Assembly: GCF_029029505.1 (NCBI RefSeq)
Contig: NZ_JAKJSD010000008.1
Location: 62,001-126,000, forward strand
From: Ancylomarina sp. DW003
GTDB taxonomy: Bacteria; Bacteroidota; Bacteroidia; Bacteroidales; Marinifilaceae
Reading direction: 5' to 3'
Length of the DNA: 64,000 bases
A program made the translations under genes and the position numbers. Below the pieces are notes generated by a model. The model saw nothing but the letters and a program-made list of their open reading frames with translations, was not told the DNA's origin and made no database searches. Of the stretch, positions 41,645-51,560 are shown piece by piece (the stretch's first letter is position 1; each line of letters opens with the position of its first letter).

Positions 41645-43879
41645 TTAGGCCTCCTTTTTATTATCAAATCTGAATGTTACAAAATTCCCTCTCATACCTG
41701 TTCCTCCCATAATTGGGTCGATCATTACATTAGAGATAAGTTGAGTATCACTAATACCCTTACCGAAACAACGTTTCATTCTCTTATCAGCATGTCCAAA
41801 ACCATGAACCATATAAACTGAGTCGAAACGAATACGCTCGGTTACTCTTACCTTAATTGAGAAATCGGAAATAATGCCATCTTGATTTTCCAGATAAACA
41901 TATTGATCATTTTTCAAATCCCACTCCTTAGCCACTTTAGGATTCACCCAAAGGGTATTTTCATCCATCAAGTCAGTTAAATTCGGATTATTAGCTGTAC
42001 GACTAAAAGTATGCATGGGTGCACGTCCGTATATCAAACGGTAGAAACCTTCCTGAGGCTCAGGATGCTGAACGAATACTGGTATTGGCTCAAATCCTTC
42101 TTCAGCAAGTGCTGTAGAATAAAGCTCAATCTTACCTGTATTGGTATCGAATTCGATATCTTCATTTTTCTCAAAATACAAATCGTCATACTCACGTTTG
42201 ATTCGCTTAACACCAATTCGTTGCATCTCCTCCAATGAAGTACCAACCTGCTGAAGTTCCCAATCAATTTCATCTTCAAGATTCTCAAATGGGAAATAAT
42301 CTAATAAGTCAAGTCTTTTAGCTATTTCTCTAGCCATCCAATAGGCTGGCTTCGTATTATATTTAGGGTCTACAGCTGGCATTCTAAGTGCAATGCTTGG
42401 CTCTCTGCCTTGTGATACTCTTAAAGAATCGTAACGCTCTAGATAAGTACATTCAGGTAAAACCACATCAGCATAACCAGTTATTTCCATTGGCATGGTA
42501 TCAACCACAGCTATTAAATCAAGTTCCTGAATTGCCTTAAGTGTATTAGCTTGATTGGGTAAAGTGTTAATTAAATTAGTTCCGTTAACAATCCAAGCTT
42601 TAATTTGATGCCCCAAATCTGGTGTCGGCATTGATGCATCACAAAGCCCTGAAGCCAATGCCAAATCAGCTAAATTGTATTTGCCACCTAAAGCTTCGCG
42701 CCACGATTTATTGGGTTTAGGAAATTTTGGAATCTTATAGTGAGGAACACTGGCCTTTTCAGGATTGTAAAATCCACCACGACGCCCCCAGGATCCTAAT
42801 AAGGCATTAAGAATAGCTACAGCTCTCAATCTTTGGGTATCATCACCGTACCAGGTTACATGTCGCCCCGGATGCACAATAACAGCAGGAGCAGCATCAG
42901 CCATAGCACGTGCTGTTTCTCTAATTTGTTGCGGCTTAAGTGTTGTTACACCATAAGCCCACTCAGGCGTATATTGCTGAACGTGTTCTTTTAATTGGTC
43001 AAAACCATAACAGTATTTCTCTACGTATTTTTTATCGTAAAGTTCTTCGTTAATGATGACGTTCATCCAAGTTAAAAGTAAAGCCATATCAGTAGATGGC
43101 TTAATTGGCAACCAAAATTTTGATTTACTTGCCACCGTCGAAAAACGGGGATCTACAGTAATAATCGTCGCACCTTTATCAATGGCATCAGACATCTCCT
43201 GAACCTGACCATTGTGCATGTTTTCACCTAAGTGAGAACCTATTAATACCAAGCATTTCGTATCCCGAATATCGGTATTCTCAGGTGAATTAATCCCTTG
43301 TCCATAAGTTGCAAGAAAAGCAACCTCACGAGGTCCTCTACACTGAGCATAAGACGGAGCTGCTATGTTATTAGAACCTAATCCCTTTAATACTTTACCA
43401 AAATATTTCCCTCCGGATCCGTGCGAAAACAGAGCTAATGATTCCGGACCATGCTCCTTTTTGACTTTCTGCAGTTTTGCAGCTATATAGTCGAAGGCTT
43501 CATCCCAGCTAGCTTCACGAAAGGTCTGCTCGCCTCTTTCCTCTGTTCTAATCAAAGGTGTTTTTAGTCTATCCTCATCATTATACATACCAACACCGCC
43601 GGTACCTCGAGGGCAAAAACGTCCATTACAATTAGGATCATCATTGTTTCCAATGATTTTCTTTATGCGACCATTCTCATCTTTATACACCCATCCTGCA
43701 CACTTCCAAAAACAGACTTCACAGTAGGTTGGTGTACGCACAAAATCGAATGGCCCTTTAAAATGAGAGGGATTTTTTTTCACAAGATTTTCGGCGAAAG
43801 CATCTAGCAGGCCTCCTCCAAATATTAATCCAGCAGCGCTTAAAGAACTAATTTTTAAAAATTGTCTTCTGCTATTCAT
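41645..43879 (-). CDS. psrA: Molybdopterin oxidoreductase, PsrA/PhsA-type catalytic subunit
   Basis: The 744-residue protein starts with a Tat signal (SRRQFLKISSLSAAGLIFGG). A [4Fe-4S] motif follows (Cys53, Cys56, Cys60 and Cys89 in FCPRGTGG). Cys180 in SYAQCRGPREVAF is at the place where this group has the molybdenum ligand. MGD-binding segments include GSHLGENMHNGQ and HPGRHVTWYGDD. Length and layout fit thiosulfate or polysulfide reductase. The upstream mobA gene and the YeeE and rhodanese genes support a sulfur substrate. It is the first gene of the operon. Confidence 0.92.
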   Translation of the reverse strand: MNSRRQFLKISSLSAAGLIFGGGLLDAFAENLVKKNPSHFKGPFDFVRTPTYCEVCFWKCAGWVYKDENGRIKKIIGNNDDPNCNGRFCPRGTGGVGMYNDEDRLKTPLIRTEERGEQTFREASWDEAFDYIAAKLQKVKKEHGPESLALFSHGSGGKYFGKVLKGLGSNNIAAPSYAQCRGPREVAFLATYGQGINSPENTDIRDTKCLVLIGSHLGENMHNGQVQEMSDAIDKGATIITVDPRFSTVASKSKFWLPIKPSTDMALLLTWMNVIINEELYDKKYVEKYCYGFDQLKEHVQQYTPEWAYGVTTLKPQQIRETARAMADAAPAVIVHPGRHVTWYGDDTQRLRAVAILNALLGSWGRRGGFYNPEKASVPHYKIPKFPKPNKSWREALGGKYNLADLALASGLCDASMPTPDLGHQIKAWIVNGTNLINTLPNQANTLKAIQELDLIAVVDTMPMEITGYADVVLPECTYLERYDSLRVSQGREPSIALRMPAVDPKYNTKPAYWMAREIAKRLDLLDYFPFENLEDEIDWELQQVGTSLEEMQRIGVKRIKREYDDLYFEKNEDIEFDTNTGKIELYSTALAEEGFEPIPVFVQHPEPQEGFYRLIYGRAPMHTFSRTANNPNLTDLMDENTLWVNPKVAKEWDLKNDQYVYLENQDGIISDFSIKVRVTERIRFDSVYMVHGFGHADKRMKRCFGKGISDTQLISNVMIDPIMGGTGMRGNFVTFRFDNKKEA

Positions 43880-44138
43880 ATGATTTAGTTTTCATATTTA
43901 GATCTTATAGATTACTCCATAAGTTTAGGTTCTTACTTCATATTTGCATTTTCATACATCATCATAAATCATATCGGGTGACATAAAAACACAACAACAT
44001 ATCTACAAACTTAGATTTATGGATGTAAACATATATAAAAAGATGAATTGAAAAAATGTTTTAAAATGGATGATATCTTTTTAGACCTATTCTAAAGAAT
44101 AAAACATTTACTAAGCTCTGAATTCCAACACTCTAATT

Positions 44139-44161
44139 CTATTTAGACTATTCCTAAATAG
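44139..44161. promoter_or_regulatory. Palindrome CTATTTAG-n7-CTAAATAG upstream of psrA
   Basis: The 8-bp arms are perfect complements, in the 300-bp gap between mobA and psrA, 17 bp after the mobA stop. It could be an operator for the psr-like operon or a weak mobA end structure. The gap also contains TATTCT/AGAATA at about 44091. No regulator can be named. Confidence 0.35.
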
Positions 44162-44177
44162 ATTATGAACATATGCT

Positions 44178-44753
44178 CTATTTTAACATATCATCTTTAG
44201 AGTTTAGGTTGCAAAAGATATCTGATTTGTAAAAATCAGCCGCAGGAGATAATTTGTAGTATTTTGGATTCAACTGTTTTAGTAGATTCATCATTTTTAA
44301 ATCATTCGATTTCATTGCATCTTCAAAAAATGAAAAAGCCTCTGACGAATAGCAAGCAATTAAGGGTTGTTTCCTTTCATCTTCTCCAACAGGAATAACT
44401 GCATTGCCATCAAGTTTCTGCAACAACTCAACAAATAATTCGGTAGGAACATGAGGAACATCACAAGAGATGATTAAATAAACATCGGCAGGTTTATTTT
44501 TCATACAGGTATAAATTCCTCCAATTGGACCACAATCGGGAATTTCATCCGCAATTAAGGGGAGAGATAGATATTGGTAGTTTTCATTTGCCGTACTAAT
44601 CACCAGGTCATCACAAAGAGGTTGAATACTTTCTATCGCATATTCAATTAAGGTTTTGTCTTGATACTTTACCAAGCCTTTTTCCTGCCCCATTCTTCTG
44701 CTTTTACCCCCCGACAATACAATACCAACAATTTTCTTCTCTAATTTTTGCAT
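44178..44753 (-). CDS. mobA: Molybdenum cofactor guanylyltransferase
   Basis: The 191-residue protein opens with VGIVLSGGKSRRMGQEKGLV, the GTP-binding signature of MobA. It continues with ISTANENYQYLSLPLIADEI and the metal-binding ISCDVPHVPTELF. MobA attaches GMP to molybdopterin to make the bis-MGD cofactor needed by the PsrA-like subunit encoded next on the same strand. The pairing of cofactor gene and enzyme is a sensible functional unit. Confidence 0.93.
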   Translation of the reverse strand: MQKLEKKIVGIVLSGGKSRRMGQEKGLVKYQDKTLIEYAIESIQPLCDDLVISTANENYQYLSLPLIADEIPDCGPIGGIYTCMKNKPADVYLIISCDVPHVPTELFVELLQKLDGNAVIPVGEDERKQPLIACYSSEAFSFFEDAMKSNDLKMMNLLKQLNPKYYKLSPAADFYKSDIFCNLNSKDDMLK

Positions 44754-44931
44754 ACTTAAAACTAGATAAAAATTTGTATTAGCAATTAGAAATCTTCAAT
44801 ATATCTGAGCTAAAAATTAACCGGACATTAACATCTTTTTATTTTTATTTTAAAAATCGAGCTCTTATCTTTAGAATGATTTCAAATAAGGATTTTAGTT
44901 AGATTATTAGAATCCATTAAAAATTAAAATC

Positions 44932-45546
44932 ATGAAACTGAGATTAATAATAATTGGGCTACTCCTCACTGGAGCAGTTCAAGCAAAGCAAACAAATAAA
45001 ATGAATCAAAAAAACACAGAAATTGCTACACTTGGATCAGGTTGTTTTTGGTGTACAGAAGCTATATTTCAAGAATTGAAAGGTGTAGAAAAAGTTGAAT
45101 CAGGCTATATGGGGGGTGAATTAAAAAATCCAACATATAAAGATATCTGTACAGGTGAAACAGGACATGCAGAAGTATGTCAAATTACTTTTGATCCTGA
45201 AATAATAAGCTTTACAGAACTTTTAGAGGTTTTCTGGCAAGTACATAACCCAACGACACTAAACAGACAAGGTGCCGATGTGGGAACACAATATCGCTCA
45301 GCTATATTCTATCACAACAAAGAACAAAAAAAAATTGCAAAAGAATTATTGGAAGAATTAGATAAATCAGAAGCATACAATGATCCAATCGTAACAGAAA
45401 TAACAGAAGCTGAAAAATTCTACAAGGCAGAAAACTATCATCAGGATTATTATAATCTAAACAAAAGTCAACCCTACTGTAGTTTCGTAATCAAACCTAA
45501 ACAAGATAAGTTCAGAAAAGTATTTAAAGACAAGTTGAAAAAATAA
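44932..45546 (+). CDS. msrA: Exported peptide-methionine (S)-S-oxide reductase
   Basis: The 204-residue protein has a signal peptide (LIIIGLLLTGAVQAKQ) and the MsrA active site GSGCFWCTEAIFQELKG with catalytic Cys38. Further signatures are YMGGELKNPTYKDICTGETG and NYHQDYYNLN. It repairs oxidised methionine, here probably in the periplasm. Only the MsrA domain is present; no MsrB fusion. A near-match to the -7 box (TATCTTTA) lies at about 44866. Confidence 0.94.
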   Translation: MKLRLIIIGLLLTGAVQAKQTNKMNQKNTEIATLGSGCFWCTEAIFQELKGVEKVESGYMGGELKNPTYKDICTGETGHAEVCQITFDPEIISFTELLEVFWQVHNPTTLNRQGADVGTQYRSAIFYHNKEQKKIAKELLEELDKSEAYNDPIVTEITEAEKFYKAENYHQDYYNLNKSQPYCSFVIKPKQDKFRKVFKDKLKK

Positions 45547-45593
45547 GTTAAGAATTTGTAATTTAAGAGCCACACTTTTGATTTTGAACGAAA

Positions 45594-45608
45594 TGGCACA
45601 AATCTTGC
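45594..45608 (+). promoter_or_regulatory. Sigma-54 promoter TGGCACAAATCTTGC
   Basis: TGGCAC at 45594-45599 and TTGC at 45605-45608, with 5 bp between, match the -24/-12 consensus TGGCACN5TTGC perfectly. It lies 48 bp before the start codon of the TPR gene, so that gene should need RpoN and an enhancer-binding activator. Confidence 0.75.
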
Positions 45609-45656
45609 CTAGATTAAAATCAAGATCAAAATTTAAAATGCTCTAATAATTACAAA

Positions 45657-46235
45657 ATGAATAAGATTGTCACTTTAATCTGTCTCCTACTGGTCTGTAA
45701 TATTGCTGTAAAAGCTCAAAATGTAGAGCGCTATAAAACGTATCACGACAAAGGCAGGTTACTTATTTTGGAAGGAAAATATAAAGAAGCCATTATTCAG
45801 CTGGATACAGCTATTAATATCATGCCCTATTATGCCCGAATTTTTCAAGACAGGGGTTATGCATATATGCAAATAAAAAATTATGAAGCTGCCTTAAGAG
45901 ATTTTGATCATGTTCTAAAAAAACAAGCTTATCTCAAAGAAGTTAGATTACAAAGAGGTATGGCTCTGTACCACTTGAATCACATTTATGAGGCAGAAGA
46001 AGACCTGCTCATTGTTAAAAAGGGGAATCCTTCTAAAAACTTTGAAGCAGACTATTATCTGGAGAATATTCAGAGAGAAAAAGAATATCGGGAAATTAAA
46101 AAACAAGAACGGATTGATATTTTAAAGTATCAGGCTGAATCGCGACGACTTGAAAGGGCAAGACATAGAGAAAATGTAATTTGGAATATAGTTGTGCCGT
46201 TAGCTTTTTGGACTTCTGTTTTCTTAACCTGGTAA
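45657..46235 (+). CDS. TPR-repeat exported protein under a sigma-54 promoter
   Basis: The 192-residue protein has a signal peptide (IVTLICLLLVCNIAVKAQ) and about three tetratricopeptide repeats (YKEAIIQLDTAINIMPYYAR, YEAALRDFDHVLKKQAYLKE and IYEAEEDLLIVKKGN). A charged helix and a C-terminal hydrophobic segment (VIWNIVVPLAFWTSVFLTW) follow, so it may be anchored at the C-terminus. TPR proteins mediate protein contacts; the partner is unknown. It is monocistronic between its promoter and a strong terminator. Confidence 0.85.
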   Translation: MNKIVTLICLLLVCNIAVKAQNVERYKTYHDKGRLLILEGKYKEAIIQLDTAINIMPYYARIFQDRGYAYMQIKNYEAALRDFDHVLKKQAYLKEVRLQRGMALYHLNHIYEAEEDLLIVKKGNPSKNFEADYYLENIQREKEYREIKKQERIDILKYQAESRRLERARHRENVIWNIVVPLAFWTSVFLTW

Positions 46236-46258
46236 ACGAATTAACTCGCATATAAGAC

Positions 46259-46290
46259 AAAAGCTCCACCTTAATTGGTGGAGCTTTTAT
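46259..46290. terminator. Bidirectional terminator
   Basis: AAAAGCTCCACC and GGTGGAGCTTTTAT pair perfectly around TTAATT between the convergent TPR and carboxyltransferase genes. Confidence 0.92.
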
Positions 46291-46313
46291 CTAGAGTAAA
46301 ACTGCAAAAGAAT

Positions 46314-49300
46314 TTAATCTTTTTTCAGTTTGCTTTTTGGCTTTTCACTATTAAGCATGTCGATGGTTTTCTGATCTAACTTAGATACTTTCCACTCTGG
46401 TTGCTTAATTTCAGGACTCTCCTGAGCAGATAGCCATTCGAAGTTATACAAAGCTTTCAGAACCTTTTCTTCCTTTTGTTCTGCTGTCATACCATCGAAA
46501 GCTGCACGACGTTCAGCCGCTTCTTTCTGCTTCTGCTCTTCAATCTCAGCTTGCTCGTTATAGAAAGTTTCTGCTCTTAGATTTTTCAGATAAGGTAGTG
46601 CTACAGTTGGGAACAATTCCAACAACAACATTTCCTTTTCGTTCTGAGCTAATTTAACACCACCGAACTCTTCAAGAAGTAAATTTTCCGGAGCCTTATA
46701 TTTAGCCACATCATATTCTGAAGCCTCACGCTGTCCACAAATCTTCTGGCGGTATTCCGGATCAATCTCAATCGGAGTTTCACCATACTCACCTTTCACA
46801 AGGTTGAAGAATTGATTATTCACGTTTGTATAAGGTGCTTTTCCGCTATTCACATCTAAAACGTAATTTACAGCCTGTACACCAATAATTTGAGAAGATG
46901 GTGTTACCAAAGGAGGACAACCAGCAGCTACACGTACTTCAGGTACTTTCTGAAGTACCGTTGGCAATAAATCTTCAAGACCTAAACCTTTTAACTGAGC
47001 CAACATGTTGGTGTACATTCCTCCGGGAATCTCAGCATTCTTCACTTCTTCATTTGGAGCAGGGAAATTAAACCAAGCATCAATTGCATGACATGTTTCA
47101 AGTAATTCCTCTTCCTTATCGGCTTTAGCTAAAGCAATAGCTTTGTCAAATAAAGCATCAATATCAGCAGGTAAGTAATCAGCTGTTATATCAAATTCAC
47201 GAGGGAACATTTTGTATGAATCAAATTCTGCAATTCGCTCACGGATCCCTTTCAATTCAGCATTAATTCTCACAACTGAATCCAAATCAACACCAGTATC
47301 TAAACCTAGTTTATCTGCAAAAATCTGGATAATCTCGAATGCAGGAGCTGCAGGTCCACCAGCAAAGTTCAGGATATTAGTATCAACAATATCAACACCA
47401 TTCACAATAGCCATTAATACCGCACCTAAACCATAACCCGGTGTACAATGTGTATGAAAATCGATAGGCACCTTCACCTCATTCTTCAAACGCTTCACAA
47501 TTTTTCCTGAAAGCGATGGAGGAATTAATCCGGCCATATCTTTTACAGAAATCATATCTGCACCCAGAGCTTCCATTTTCTTCGCCTTATTCAAGAAATA
47601 ATCGACATCGAAAATCTTCTTAGGCAATTTCTTACCAGAGAACATAGCCTGAATACGCTGCTTACGTGTAAACTTAGGATCTACCGTATAACAAACTGCA
47701 CAATCGGCAATTCCGCCTGCTTCCTTAATATATTTAATGGTAGTCTCCATATTGTTGACGTCATTCAGACAATCGAAAATACGCATGATTCCTAAACCAC
47801 TTTTTACTGCATTTTTGTTGAATCCTTCAATTACAGACTCCGGGTATGGACTGTATCCGAAAAGGTTACGTCCACGAGAAAGAGCTGTTAAATAAGAAAC
47901 ATCACCAATCTCTTTTTTAATAGACTCAAGACGATACCAAGGATCCTCGTTAAGGTAACGCATTACTGAATCAGGAATGGCACCACCCCATACTTCCATT
48001 GCATAGAAATTCGCTGCTTTGTAGAATGGCAATACTTTTTCAATTTCGTGCTGAGGCACACGTGTTGCAAACAAAGATTGCTGACCATCACGAAGGGTTA
48101 AATCACGAATCTTTAATTTACCTGTTCGTTTAATTGCTGCCCTCTCAGCCGCAATCTTCTGACGATTAGCTTCTCTCTTAGCTTCGAATTCTGCTTTACG
48201 CTTGCCTTCCAAGTAACCTTTAGCTACCAATGGGAACAACTCAAGCAACATGAATTCTTTATCATCCTTAGCCAACTTCGCATCACCAAACTGTGATAAA
48301 ACCGGATTTTCAGGAGCTTTATATTTGCTCACATCGTAATCCTCTCTTACCGGATTACCTGTGATTCTCTCACGGAATTCCGGAGCAATTTCAATAGGTG
48401 TTGTTCCGTACTCTCCCTTTACAAGACTAAAGAATTGGTTAGACACATTCGTATAAAATGGACGTCCTGAATTCTCATCAATAACACAATTTACAGCCTG
48501 AACACCTACAATTTGAGAAGAAGGAGTTACCAATGGCGGACAACCTGCATCCAGGCGCACCACTGGTACAACTTCCAACACTCTCTCGAGTAAGGTTTCC
48601 AAACCTAAAGCTTTCAACTGGTTTAGCATGTTGGTATACATACCTCCAGGAATCTCGGCTTTCTTAACCATTTCGTTAGGAGCCGGGAAATTAAAATACT
48701 TTTCAATAGCATGACAAGCTGCTAAAAGCTCATCTTCTTTATCTTCATTAGCATACTTAATTGCATCATCGAATAACTGATCGATATCAGCAGGTAGCTT
48801 ATCTTTTGTAATATCAAATTCAATTGGGAATTGCTTATAGCTATCAACTTCAGCTAAAGCTCCCATACGAATCTCTTTAAGAATCTTATTGATCTCAACA
48901 ACCGTCTTCGCATCACCATCTAACTCAATGCCTAACTTTTGGCAGAAAAGGTAGATTAACTCGTATGCAGGAGCAGCAGATCCACCTGCAAAGTTCATGA
49001 TGTTCGTATCGATAATATCAACACCATTAATAATTGCTGTCAAAGCAGATGCTAAACCATAACCAGGAGTAGAATGAGAATGGAAATCAACAGGAACATT
49101 TAACTCCTCCTTAAAACGACGAATAATTTGCCCCGCACGCAATGGTGAAGCCAAACCAGCCATATCTTTAAGAGAAATCATATCGGCTCCCATAGCCTCT
49201 AGTTTCTTTGCCAGATCAACAAAGTACTCAAGATCAAAAATTTGATCAGGAAGATTCTTAATAGTCAACCTCTCACGATCTTCTTTTTTCTCCGGAAATT

Positions 49301-49760
49301 TTGAATCAACCGTATAACACACTGCACAATCGGCAATACCACCAGCAGCTTTAACATACTTAATGGTCGATTTCATATTCTCAATATCATTCAGACAGTC
49401 GAAAATACGCATGATACCAAGTCCCGATTTTACCGATTGAGTATTAAATTTCTCAATAACCGATTCGGGGTAAGGACTATATCCAAAAAGATTACGACCA
49501 CGTGACAAAGCTGTCAGTTTAGAAACATCGCCAATCTCTTTTTTAATTGATTCAAGACGATACCAAGGATCCTCGTTCAAATAACGCATCACTGAGTCAG
49601 GTACTGCTCCCCCCCATACTTCTAAAGCATAAAAACCAGCTTTTTTGTATAGTGGTAAAACCTTCTCAATTTCTGCCTGAGGCATTCTAGTCGCAAAAAG
49701 CGATTGTTGTCCATCTCTTAAGGTAAGATCTCTAACTAATAATTTTCGATTTTTAACCAT
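46314..49760 (-). CDS. Tandem-duplicated pyruvate carboxylase/oxaloacetate decarboxylase carboxyltransferase, 1148 aa
   Basis: The protein consists of two full copies of the PYC-B/OadA carboxyltransferase domain, offset by about 542 residues. Both start with RDLTLRDGQQSLFATR. Both keep the carboxylated Lys motif (SLKDMAGL with Lys198; SVKDMAGL in copy 2) and the metal-binding HxH (FHSHSTPGYG with His227 and His229; FHTHCTPGYG). Both include the C-terminal conserved domain (VTPSSQIVGVQAVN and VTPSSQIIGVQAVN). A basic helical linker joins them (about 515-548). There is no biotin-carrier domain, so a separate biotin protein must serve it. Family members normally have one copy. It is monocistronic. 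Confidence 0.9.
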   Translation of the reverse strand: MVKNRKLLVRDLTLRDGQQSLFATRMPQAEIEKVLPLYKKAGFYALEVWGGAVPDSVMRYLNEDPWYRLESIKKEIGDVSKLTALSRGRNLFGYSPYPESVIEKFNTQSVKSGLGIMRIFDCLNDIENMKSTIKYVKAAGGIADCAVCYTVDSKFPEKKEDRERLTIKNLPDQIFDLEYFVDLAKKLEAMGADMISLKDMAGLASPLRAGQIIRRFKEELNVPVDFHSHSTPGYGLASALTAIINGVDIIDTNIMNFAGGSAAPAYELIYLFCQKLGIELDGDAKTVVEINKILKEIRMGALAEVDSYKQFPIEFDITKDKLPADIDQLFDDAIKYANEDKEDELLAACHAIEKYFNFPAPNEMVKKAEIPGGMYTNMLNQLKALGLETLLERVLEVVPVVRLDAGCPPLVTPSSQIVGVQAVNCVIDENSGRPFYTNVSNQFFSLVKGEYGTTPIEIAPEFRERITGNPVREDYDVSKYKAPENPVLSQFGDAKLAKDDKEFMLLELFPLVAKGYLEGKRKAEFEAKREANRQKIAAERAAIKRTGKLKIRDLTLRDGQQSLFATRVPQHEIEKVLPFYKAANFYAMEVWGGAIPDSVMRYLNEDPWYRLESIKKEIGDVSYLTALSRGRNLFGYSPYPESVIEGFNKNAVKSGLGIMRIFDCLNDVNNMETTIKYIKEAGGIADCAVCYTVDPKFTRKQRIQAMFSGKKLPKKIFDVDYFLNKAKKMEALGADMISVKDMAGLIPPSLSGKIVKRLKNEVKVPIDFHTHCTPGYGLGAVLMAIVNGVDIVDTNILNFAGGPAAPAFEIIQIFADKLGLDTGVDLDSVVRINAELKGIRERIAEFDSYKMFPREFDITADYLPADIDALFDKAIALAKADKEEELLETCHAIDAWFNFPAPNEEVKNAEIPGGMYTNMLAQLKGLGLEDLLPTVLQKVPEVRVAAGCPPLVTPSSQIIGVQAVNYVLDVNSGKAPYTNVNNQFFNLVKGEYGETPIEIDPEYRQKICGQREASEYDVAKYKAPENLLLEEFGGVKLAQNEKEMLLLELFPTVALPYLKNLRAETFYNEQAEIEEQKQKEAAERRAAFDGMTAEQKEEKVLKALYNFEWLSAQESPEIKQPEWKVSKLDQKTIDMLNSEKPKSKLKKD

Positions 49761-50283
49761 ATCCCTAAACTTGATTACAAACGCAAAAAAATGCTGCGTT
49801 TAATTAATTATGTCCGTACTTGATATCAAACCAGTATATCTTGTCTGAATTCCGAATTCAAATTTAAAAACATTTTTCTATTGGAGAAATTTTTCATTAT
49901 TAAAGTCTCTATGTTCTACAATACCTGTAAATAGAGAATTACATGACTTTTATCATTAATGATTTTTTTCATTATTTAAACTATTTTTTCGCAATCGATA
50001 TCGATCATAAAAATAATTTTACAGTAATTAAAACAAGCACACTAACATTCAATACCTTAGGTGTTAAATCAAGTAATATAGACAAATAGTTAACCTGTTT
50101 CACATACTGTTAACATACAAACTATTTAATTATTCTTATTAATTCAGAACAACAATCAATTCATGCTGTAGAACACACGAAAAACATTAACCCCAATTAG
50201 CGTTTTTATAAAAAATATTACTGCTTGAATTAAAAATCATTCCCTATTTTGCATCTGTAATATCAAAATCACACTCTTTTTAT
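49761..50283. other. Long AT-rich divergent intergenic region
   Basis: About 520 bp without a gene between divergent genes. A candidate promoter for the MFS gene lies at 50225-50251. No riboswitch or strong hairpin was recognised. Confidence 0.5.
50225..50251 (+). promoter_or_regulatory. Candidate promoter of the MFS-glsA operon
   Basis: TTG at 50225 and TATTTTG at 50245-50251 (one base shorter than TAnnTTTG) have near-consensus spacing and lie 32 bp before the ATG at 50284. Confidence 0.35.
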
Positions 50284-51528
50284 ATGAATTCCCAAGTAAA
50301 AGACATTCAATATCGAAAATTCTGCACCTATGGTTTTCTCAAAAATCTAAGGTTTTTCGACGCCTTCCTGATTCTTTTCCTAATGGATAAAGGCATGACT
50401 TATACACAGATTGGGATACTTTATGCCACAAGGGAAATCATTACTAATTTGTTTGAAATACCATCAGGCTTAATTGCAGATATATATGGGAGAAAAAAAT
50501 CGCTAGCGGCTGCTCTTTTTATATTCGTCCTCTCATTTCTGATATTTTGGCTTTCACTTAATTTTTGGCTTTATCTATTCGGTTTTCTCATATTTGGAAT
50601 AGCAGATGCATTTCGTTCCGGCTCTCATAAGGGCATGATGATGGATTATCTAAAACTAAATAATTGGAGCAATTATAAGTCTGAATATTATGGACACACG
50701 CGTTCATGGTCACAAAGAGGATCAGCTATTTCTGCATTACTTGCAGGTTTATTAGTGTTTATTGATGGTAATTACCAAAACATTTTTGTCTACTCAATTA
50801 TTCCATATGCCATCAATTTCGTTCTCATCTTAAGTTATCCTTCTGAGATTGATCGATCAGAGAAAAAGAAGAAACGAAATTCGTTTAGAGATAGCGTAAA
50901 AGCTTTGTTCTGCGTTTTAAAGCAAAAATCGGTTCTTAAACTAGTGAGCACTTCTGCATTTCATACAGCCTATCTAAAAGCTCTTAAGGACTACATTCAA
51001 GCTATCATGTTAGGCCTTGCATTACTTCTACCTGGTATAAACGACATACAAGTTGATAGACAAAATGGAATAATCATCGGAATACTCTATTTCATCATCT
51101 ATTTACTTACCGCATATGCATCCCAATATTCATCGAATATCTTAAAAAAAGCGCCAACAAACTTGACAAAAAAAACACTCCTCTTAGGTTTATTCTTTGG
51201 TTTAATTTGTGGTATTTTCTTCATTTACGAAATTTGGGTCTGGGCTTTTGTTTCATTTACCCTCATATTTATTATCGAGAATATTAGAAAGCCTATACTT
51301 ACAGCTTTCGTAGCCGATCAAGTTCCCAATGAGATATTAACCTCTGTCTATTCGGCACAATCACAACTCCGAACGCTATTTTCAGCTATCATCGCCTTTA
51401 CATTTGGTGTTTTTGCTGATATTTGGGGAATTGGCTTTTCTTTAGTCATTGTTTCTGGTATCATGATTATTCTCTCAATATCTATGTCATTTAATCGTAA
51501 AGTTTACAATAAGGAAACAGCTAATTAA
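50284..51528 (+). CDS. Major facilitator superfamily transporter
   Basis: The 414-residue protein has about twelve hydrophobic segments. The MFS loop motif between helices 2 and 3 reads PSGLIADIYGRKKSLAAALF. It starts YGFLKNLRFFDAFLILFLMD, as in MFS proteins of the YbfB/drug-efflux-like type. The substrate is not evident. It is 32 bp upstream of glsA on the same strand, so a link to glutamine, glutamate or related metabolites is possible but unproven. Confidence 0.88.
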   Translation: MNSQVKDIQYRKFCTYGFLKNLRFFDAFLILFLMDKGMTYTQIGILYATREIITNLFEIPSGLIADIYGRKKSLAAALFIFVLSFLIFWLSLNFWLYLFGFLIFGIADAFRSGSHKGMMMDYLKLNNWSNYKSEYYGHTRSWSQRGSAISALLAGLLVFIDGNYQNIFVYSIIPYAINFVLILSYPSEIDRSEKKKKRNSFRDSVKALFCVLKQKSVLKLVSTSAFHTAYLKALKDYIQAIMLGLALLLPGINDIQVDRQNGIIIGILYFIIYLLTAYASQYSSNILKKAPTNLTKKTLLLGLFFGLICGIFFIYEIWVWAFVSFTLIFIIENIRKPILTAFVADQVPNEILTSVYSAQSQLRTLFSAIIAFTFGVFADIWGIGFSLVIVSGIMIILSISMSFNRKVYNKETAN

Positions 51529-51560
51529 CTACTTTTGCGAAGAACATTATTTGATATAAG

